Of a stretch of 64,000 nt of DNA, positions 60,824-64,000 are shown piece by piece. The DNA is from Leptotrichia wadei. GTDB lineage: Bacteria > Fusobacteriota > Fusobacteriia > Fusobacteriales > Leptotrichiaceae. The notes below the pieces were generated by a model. It saw only the letters and a program-made list of their open reading frames with translations. It was not told where the DNA came from and ran no database searches. Location of the stretch: positions 1,054,001 to 1,118,000 of the forward strand of contig NZ_AP019829.2 of NCBI RefSeq assembly GCF_007990545.2. The letters are read 5' to 3'. Both the position numbers and the translations under genes were made by a program. The stretch's first letter is position 1; each line of letters starts with the position of its first letter.

Positions 60824-61540
60824 TTATTTACTAATTTCTAAAACTTCCTTCAAATCAAGATTTCCTGAATAAATCGCCTTTCCCACAATTGCTCCATAAA
60901 TATGATTTTTGTTAAGTTCTTTAATCTCATCTAAAAATGTAATTCCGCCTGAAGCAATAATATCTGAATTAACTACTTTCGACAATTTTTTATAAATTTC
61001 AAGATTTGTCCCGCTTAACATTCCATCTTTTGAAATATCAGTATAAATTATTGTTTTCACACCTATATCCGATAATTTTTTGCAAAATTCAACCGAGTTC
61101 AATTCTACAGTTTCAGTCCATCCTTTAACCGCAACTTTCTCATCTTTCGCATCTACAGAAACTGCAATTTTATCGCCATATTTTTTTACCATTTCCTTCA
61201 AAAATTCTTCATTTTCAACGGCAATCGTTCCTAAAATAACACGGTTTACTCCCAATTCAATATATTTTTTTATTCTTTCTTCATCACGAATTCCACCACC
61301 AACTTGAACAAAAAAATCACTTTTTTCAACCAATTCTTTTATAACTTCATAATTTTTTGTATTCCCATCTTTAGCTCCATCCAAATCCACAATATGAAGA
61401 TTTTTTGAATTATTTTTATTAAAAAAGTCCAAAACTTCAACAGGATTCTTAAAAAATACTTCCACTTGGTTATAATCCCCTTGTTTTAATCTAACCGCCT
61501 GTCCGTTATGTAAATCTATCGCTGGAAAAATTTCTATCAT
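60824..61540 (-). CDS. hisA: Phosphoribosylformimino-AICAR-P isomerase
   Basis: 238 residues, TIM barrel. EIFPAIDLHNGQAVRLKQGD, HIVDLDGAKDG, VQVGGGIRDEERI, NRVILGTIAVEN, IYTDISKDGMLSGTNLE and IASGGITFLDEI define HisA, with catalytic Asp in AIDL and YTDIS. It makes the substrate of HisF/HisH. AAAAGGAG precedes the start. It is 72 bases upstream of hisF. Confidence 0.97.
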   Translation of the reverse strand: MIEIFPAIDLHNGQAVRLKQGDYNQVEVFFKNPVEVLDFFNKNNSKNLHIVDLDGAKDGNTKNYEVIKELVEKSDFFVQVGGGIRDEERIKKYIELGVNRVILGTIAVENEEFLKEMVKKYGDKIAVSVDAKDEKVAVKGWTETVELNSVEFCKKLSDIGVKTIIYTDISKDGMLSGTNLEIYKKLSKVVNSDIIASGGITFLDEIKELNKNHIYGAIVGKAIYSGNLDLKEVLEISK

Positions 61541-61679
61541 AGTTATTTTCTCCTTTTATTTTTAAAATTTTTTATCATTTATTAAAATTTGAAATTTTTA
61601 ACAATAATATTTAAGATAAAAATTCTTTTATTGAATTTTTATGTTGTTACTTTTACAATGATTATTCATTTTTAAAATA

Positions 61680-62534
61680 TCAATCAAACATATTTATTTT
61701 TTTTAAATTTTCTTCAAACAATTTTTTATTATTATAGAAATCATTTTTATTTGCCCTTGCCAACTCTGATTTTATAAACCAATTCTGATACTTACTATAA
61801 TCTAATATTTCTTTATCAGGCTTATTTTTTCCTTCAAAATTTTTATAATAAAAATCAATTGCATCCTGTGTACGATTCTCATTTAAATAGAAACTTATTG
61901 CAAACCATCCCATTGTTAATTTATACGCCCAAGCCTGTTCATCAGAAATATGTGATTCTTCCGTTTTTTTCTTATCATCACACATTTTCATAATAGAATT
62001 TAAGCTTGCAAGTGCTGTTTTTTCATCTATTTGCATAACATTCCAAATTGCATCCTCTCCTATTGTATATGTTACAGCAATTCTAGTAATCAAATAATCT
62101 GGATATTTTTCTTTAAGTATTTCATAATTTTTATTGTAAGAATCAAAATCTCCCTTATTGGAATAATACATATTTGAAAAAAACAATTTTGACACTTCAT
62201 AAGGATTATATTTTTCATATCGTTTTAAATTATTTAATTTTTCTGCATCACTTTTTCCAAGTGCGTTATAAATATTTATCAAGTTTTCTGACAGAACAAA
62301 ATTCTTTTCGTTCTTTTTCAACAATTCTTCAATCTTTAATGCCAATTTTTTTACTTTTTCTCTGTCAGGTTCACTCACTACATTAGGCATTTCCTTATCC
62401 AATTCTATTGTTTTTAGTATTATTTCTTGAGAAACTCCTAATTTTGATAAATCCTGACTTATCATCTCGCTTCGACTTTTCGCATTCAAATTCACTATTG
62501 CAAAAATACTCATCAATAATATTATCTTCTTCAT
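61680..62534 (-). CDS. Secreted protein inserted in the his cluster
   Basis: 284 residues with a signal peptide (KKIILLMSIFAIVNLNAKS, cleavage near residue 19). The rest is helical and TPR-like, for example LSENLINIYNALGKSDAEKL and YNKNYEILKEKYPDYLI, with no catalytic motif. It lies between hisH and hisA, on the same strand with gaps of 74 and 139 bases. A secreted solenoid protein has no evident place in histidine synthesis, so it is probably an insertion into the operon. Confidence 0.7.
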   Translation of the reverse strand: MKKIILLMSIFAIVNLNAKSRSEMISQDLSKLGVSQEIILKTIELDKEMPNVVSEPDREKVKKLALKIEELLKKNEKNFVLSENLINIYNALGKSDAEKLNNLKRYEKYNPYEVSKLFFSNMYYSNKGDFDSYNKNYEILKEKYPDYLITRIAVTYTIGEDAIWNVMQIDEKTALASLNSIMKMCDDKKKTEESHISDEQAWAYKLTMGWFAISFYLNENRTQDAIDFYYKNFEGKNKPDKEILDYSKYQNWFIKSELARANKNDFYNNKKLFEENLKKINMFD

Positions 62535-62608
62535 AAATACCTCTTTCGCAATTAATCAAAATCAACCAAAAAATGAATAAATTAAGTAAAATAATTACAA
62601 TTTCACCT

Positions 62609-63244
62609 TTACTTTACTAATTCACCCCAATTTTTCAATAATTTCAATCCAGTATCTCCAGATTTTTCAGGATGAAACTGCATTCCATAAACATTTTTAT
62701 TTTTCACAATTCCAGGAATTTTTGTTCCGTATTCTGAATATGCAACAATATTTTTCATATCAGTTTTTGCAAAATATGAATGAACATAATACACGTATTC
62801 TTCATTTTCAACATTCACATTTTTCAAAATTTTATCATTTCTAAATTCATCATTTATTTTCAAGTTGTTCCATCCCATATGAGGTATTTTCAAATCAGAA
62901 TTTTCTGGAATATGTTTTTTTATTTCCTCAACAGTTCCATTTATAAGCCCAAGTCCTTCAAATTCACCGTATTCGTAACTTTTTTCAAAAAGCATTTGCA
63001 TTCCAAGGCAAATTCCTAAAAATGGCTTTCCATTCTTCGCTTCATTTATCAAAATATCTTTTAACCCATATTTCTCAAGATTAGAAATAGCATCCCTAAA
63101 GGCCCCCACTCCTGGCAAAATTATTCCTTTCGCATTTTTAATCTCTTCAACATCATTAGTCAGTTTTGTATCAAGTCCAACGTAATTTAATGAAGATAGC
63201 AAAGAGAAAAGATTACCCACTCCATAATCAATAACTGCAATCAT
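62609..63244 (-). CDS. hisH: Imidazole glycerol phosphate synthase, glutaminase subunit
   Basis: 211 residues, class I glutamine amidotransferase. MIAVIDYGVGNLFSLLSSL, GIILPGVGAF, PFLGICLGMQML (nucleophile Cys), and GMQFHPEKSGDTG (catalytic His and Glu) are complete. It releases ammonia from glutamine for HisF. AAAGGA precedes the ATG. It is the first his gene on the minus strand inside the window; hisG, hisD, hisB and hisC are not seen. Confidence 0.96.
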   Translation of the reverse strand: MIAVIDYGVGNLFSLLSSLNYVGLDTKLTNDVEEIKNAKGIILPGVGAFRDAISNLEKYGLKDILINEAKNGKPFLGICLGMQMLFEKSYEYGEFEGLGLINGTVEEIKKHIPENSDLKIPHMGWNNLKINDEFRNDKILKNVNVENEEYVYYVHSYFAKTDMKNIVAYSEYGTKIPGIVKNKNVYGMQFHPEKSGDTGLKLLKNWGELVK

Positions 63245-63554
63245 ATTTAAAAATCCTTTCTTTTTCTTTACATTTTTACTTTATTTTTTGATAAATTTAT
63301 ATAATTTTTTTTACTTGTTTTTGATTCGTTATTTCTTTCAAATTTTCAGTAACTTTATGAAATTTATTAAATCTTTTTACTTTTTTTACTTACTTAAATT
63401 ATATCAAAAAAAATATATTGTTGCAATTAAGAAAAAATTTTCCATAAATAAAAAGGCCCCACTTTTTTATGAGACCTTTTTTGCTTTGCTCCCCTGCCAA
63501 GGAACACAATTTTACATTATTTTTTATATATTGTCAACCATTCAAAAAAATTTT
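63245..63554. other. Intergenic region upstream of hisH
   Basis: 310 bp. It holds a bidirectional terminator at 63450-63484 and otherwise AT-rich sequence, presumably including the hisH promoter. No ORF of interest. Confidence 0.55.
63450..63484. terminator. Bidirectional terminator
   Basis: AAAAAGG and CCTTTTTT flank an interior that can also pair in part, with A-run and T-run on opposite sides. It separates hisH from the partial gene at the right edge. Confidence 0.65.
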
Positions 63555-64000
63555 TTAGTTTTTCACAACTTTATATTTCACTTTAACTCTTTTTCCAAAA
63601 AATGCCATTCCAATATGTACAATTTCTTTTACTCCACATTCCTTTAATAAAACAGGATATTTTTTATTTTCAATTTGACTCAATGCTTCCTCTGCTCTTT
63701 CTTCAAGCTCTTCTTCAGTTTTAGCCACTTTAAATTCAAATATATATCCAACATCTCTTTTATTTATCGGATTTAAAGCTAAATCATTTCTTCCATATCC
63801 AGTTTCATTATTTGATAAAACTGTGTACTCATTATCAAGATACAACATCATTCCTAAAATAAAAGTATGATACGGTTTTTCTGTTTTAGAAGTATCATGA
63901 TAACTCATTGACACTAAAAATATTTCATTTAAAAGTTTTTCAAATCTGTCAAATTCAAAGTTTTTAAACGCTTTGATCATTTCTCTAAATCTGCTAAAAC
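63555..64000 (-). CDS. PD-(D/E)XK nuclease-like C-terminal domain, gene runs off right edge
   Basis: On the minus strand the frame is open from the window edge to a stop at 63555. The visible C-terminal part has KPYHTFILGMMLYLDNEYTV, SNNETGYGRNDLAL, VGYIFEFKVAKTEEELEERA and IVHIGMAFFGKRVKVKYK: the G-R-x-D and E-F-K order of the PD-(D/E)XK domain that ends many AAA-type ATPases annotated DUF1703. The ATG at 63980 is probably internal, since the frame stays open to the edge with a plausible SRFRE continuation. The ATPase part should lie to the right of the window. Confidence 0.8.
   Translation of the reverse strand, partial: FSRFREMIKAFKNFEFDRFEKLLNEIFLVSMSYHDTSKTEKPYHTFILGMMLYLDNEYTVLSNNETGYGRNDLALNPINKRDVGYIFEFKVAKTEEELEERAEEALSQIENKKYPVLLKECGVKEIVHIGMAFFGKRVKVKYKVVKN

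Noticed and set aside
63288-63647. 119-codon plus-strand frame full of Phe, Tyr and Leu
   Set aside because: It crosses a terminator and overlaps the end of the minus-strand nuclease gene; composition is that of translated AT-rich DNA.
1-64000. tRNA or rRNA genes
   Set aside because: No cloverleaf with a GTTCRAN T-loop or conserved rRNA segment was seen in any intergenic region.

Overview
The window is a very AT-rich bacterial chromosome segment with tightly packed genes and short AT-only intergenic gaps. Gene content (an asrABC sulfite reductase operon with an FNT channel, a clostridial-style long FolP, a VapD-like ribonuclease, a bactofilin, lipoprotein-type envelope proteins, YwqK/MORN-like repeats, standard code) suggests a low-GC anaerobe of the Fusobacteriota, most like Leptotrichia. 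That assignment is inference from gene content and protein style, not from a marker gene: there is no rRNA or tRNA in the window.

Layout. 1-1370 (minus): a two-component system whose kinase runs off the left edge. 1720-4838: a HAD phosphatase, a D-2-hydroxyacid dehydrogenase, a HIRAN-like protein and a small protein behind a near-consensus promoter. 4839-8335: a zone of decay holding a dead IS200-type element followed by folB, folK and folP, each carrying a separate lesion. 8754-10579: an M48 lipoprotein protease and a tRNA-dihydrouridine synthase. 10955-14929: an FNT channel (probably for hydrosulfide) with asrA, asrB, asrC and an acidic mini-protein. 15123-17985: a set of small immunity-like genes, two of them preceded by what look like C-terminal scraps of toxin genes. 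18163-20483: NADH oxidase, OsmC protein and a membrane-anchored protein. 20575-27969: cell-envelope proteins (FMN-binding-like, MORN-like, two paralogous polytopic membrane proteins, a TPR protein, an amidase). 28078-30152: aminotransferase and QueH.

30170-34102 is the most intriguing block: a promoter, a PPP-family phosphatase with a coiled-coil tail, a Gly/Ala-rich membrane-active-looking protein, a 446-residue protein I do not recognise, and a DUF697-like protein, closed by a branched hairpin with a T-run. It reads as one self-contained cassette, and next to it lies a fragment of an Abi_2 abortive-infection gene. 34749-40611: an ATP-grasp ligase with an esterase, then a heterodimeric ABC exporter with one degenerate ATP site. 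40685-41444: a YefM-type antitoxin whose YoeB-type toxin has been deleted except for its last 21 codons, divergent from vapD. 41519-44316: YdcF-family protein and lepA, then a 116-bp MITE-like inverted-repeat element.

44542-50745 is accessory: a DEDDh exonuclease, a PLD-helicase-DUF3427 gene broken by two frameshifts, two more immunity-like genes and a lone tyrosine integrase. 51086-63244 (minus) is mostly housekeeping: a PBECR-like protein, murJ, scpA, ribF, a bactofilin, nnr and a histidine cluster (PHP histidinol phosphatase, hisIE, hisF, hisA, hisH) interrupted by a secreted protein. A PD-(D/E)XK-type gene runs off the right edge.

A recurring theme is small lesions. Some are single-base changes in homopolymers, which could be sequencing errors; others (5-bp and 7-bp tandem duplications, an in-frame amber codon, a large deletion in a toxin gene) are better explained as genuine decay.
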